From Janthinobacterium sp. J1-1 (GTDB lineage Bacteria > Pseudomonadota > Gammaproteobacteria > Burkholderiales > Burkholderiaceae_D), in NCBI RefSeq assembly GCF_030944405.1, contig NZ_CP132339.1:6200001-6264000 (forward strand): DNA of 64,000 bases, read 5' to 3'. The first letter of the stretch is position 1. Every line of letters starts with the position of its first letter. A program made the translations under genes and the position numbers. The notes beneath the pieces are model-generated. The model worked only from the letters and a program-made list of their open reading frames with translations, was not told the origin of the DNA and did not search any database. Of this stretch, positions 62,987 through 64,000 are shown in pieces.

Positions 62987-64000
62987 TCAAAAATCCACGT
63001 TCGCCGACAACCACAATCTGCGGCCATCCATATTGTTCACATAGCGGCTGCTGTAGGTCAGCGCCGGGCCGGACGTGGCGCGGTATGGCTGGTAGTCGAT
63101 AAAGTCCTTGTTGAGCAGGTTGTACACGGCCGCGTTCAGGGTGATCTTTGGCGTGACCTGATAGCTGGCGCCCAGGTGCAGCATGGTGTAACCCTTGTAG
63201 TCGCCCAGTGCGGCCTTGGCGGCGCGGGTGGAGGCCGAGGTGCCGGGGTCGCGGAAGCGGTCGCTACGGTATTCGGCGCGCAGCCAGCTCTTCCATTCAC
63301 GCGTGATATCCCACGTCAGGCGCGCGTTGACGGCGTGTTTCGGCGTGTCGCCCAGCGGCTGGCCGGCGTTGCTGCCGCTCTTCTGTTCGCTTTCCGTATA
63401 GGTGTAGTTGGCGCTGGCGGCAATCGTCTTGCTCAGCTGGAAGCGGGTGTTCATTTCCACGCCGCGCGTGACGGCTTCGTCGACGTTGATCGACTGGCCA
63501 AACGCATCGACCCTGGGCCAGTTGCCGAAGCTCACGCATCCCGGGCGATTCGGCGACAGGCTGTAGGTGCAATTGATCAGGCCGGTGCCGGTGGTGATCT
63601 TGTCCTTGAATTCATTGTTGAACACGGCAAAGCTGGCGGTCCAGCCGGCCAGGTTGTCGAAGTAGGCGCCCAGCTCGGTGGTGGTGCTGGTTTCCGGTTT
63701 CAGGCCGGGGCTGCCGACCAGCGGGATCGTGCCCTGGCCGCCGAAGCCGTTGATGCCGGGCGACAGTTGCTCGACGCGCGGCGTCTTGTAACCCTTGCTG
63801 AGGCCGCCTTTGACGGTCCAGTTCGGCGTCGCGTTCCACACCGCATAGCCGCGCGGGCTGGTCTGGCCGCCGAAGATGCTGTGATCGTCATAGCGGGCGC
63901 CCAGGGTCAGCGCGAAACTTTCCAGCAAGCGCCATTCGTCTTCCGCGAACAGGGCTTTTTGCGTGAACTCGAATACTGTCGGCGCCACGCCGTCGGTCAT
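62987..64000 (-). CDS. TonB-dependent receptor, C-terminal part (cut by window end)
   Basis: 338 codons, including the stop, of beta-barrel; the N-terminal signal, TonB box and plug are beyond the window. Barrel motifs such as LGARYDDHSIFGG, KGGLSKGYKTPRVEQLSPGI, GLKPETSTTTELGAYF and the ending NVDF are typical of FepA/BfrD-like siderophore receptors. The Met at the window edge is probably internal. The ligand cannot be told. Confidence 0.85.
   Translation of the reverse strand: MTDGVAPTVFEFTQKALFAEDEWRLLESFALTLGARYDDHSIFGGQTSPRGYAVWNATPNWTVKGGLSKGYKTPRVEQLSPGINGFGGQGTIPLVGSPGLKPETSTTTELGAYFDNLAGWTASFAVFNNEFKDKITTGTGLINCTYSLSPNRPGCVSFGNWPRVDAFGQSINVDEAVTRGVEMNTRFQLSKTIAASANYTYTESEQKSGSNAGQPLGDTPKHAVNARLTWDITREWKSWLRAEYRSDRFRDPGTSASTRAAKAALGDYKGYTMLHLGASYQVTPKITLNAAVYNLLNKDFIDYQPYRATSGPALTYSSRYVNNMDGRRLWLSANVDF

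Overview
The window is high-GC betaproteobacterial chromosome from the Oxalobacteraceae. It is most like Janthinobacterium, Duganella or Massilia, judged from the conserved order gyrA-serC-pheA-hisC-tyrA-aroA-cmk-rpsA-ihfB-lapA-lapB-ugd-rfaE1, an OmpA-ubiG-gph run beside it, a PEP-CTERM protein, and a tmRNA tag ANDNSYALAA. The genus is an inference; no 16S gene is present.

Layout. 1-14 kb: CYTH/CHAD triphosphatase, aldo-keto reductase, small membrane proteins, a MarR-controlled AaeXAB-like efflux operon with a NodT outer-membrane channel (4.3-9.6 kb), then a minus-strand group (SDR, a small membrane protein, DsbA-like thiol oxidase, a plug-less TonB-receptor-like barrel, LysR). 14-18 kb: DODA dioxygenase, the ribosome-assembly GTPase YlqF, unknown small proteins, an HDAC-like amidohydrolase. 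18.4-23.4 kb: overlapping MoxR-DUF58-TgpA-MltB operon. 23.8-33 kb: small HTH protein, cysM, a cNMP-binding/TrxR-like fusion flavoprotein, an M28 peptidase broken by one amber codon at an active-site position, a PEP-CTERM protein, fatty acid hydroxylase, MFS/LysR pair, ComEA-like protein. 33.4-49.4 kb: the minus-strand housekeeping block (LPS heptose and UDP-glucuronate synthesis, LapAB, IHF-beta, S1, CMP kinase, aromatic amino acids, serine, gyrase A). 50-52.3 kb: ompA, ubiG, gph.

52.3-58.9 kb is the accessory hot spot. Two decayed, 3'-truncated copies of ssrA with their promoter region lie in tandem (about 397 bp period) upstream of an intact tmRNA gene. Each truncated copy ends in a structured element (outer stem plus two hairpins). 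A third copy of that element lies beyond the intact gene with different stem sequences that still pair. The ssrA 3' end is repeated 226 bp downstream, like an integration scar. Next to it is an AT-rich gene of unknown function with a HEPN-type R-X4-H motif. After that comes a row of peptidoglycan-hydrolase/immunity-like cassettes: a BPSL0067/STY0301 pair, one intact M74 endopeptidase with its partner, an orphan partner gene, and several decayed fragments.

58.9-64 kb returns to ordinary chromosome: a serine beta-lactamase-like hydrolase, an HD-domain protein, an EI24-like membrane protein, a stand-alone CheB-type protein with a C-terminal zinc-ribbon-like region, and the 3' part of a TonB-dependent receptor that runs off the window. 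No CRISPR array, rRNA, ordinary tRNA, transposase or integrase was seen.
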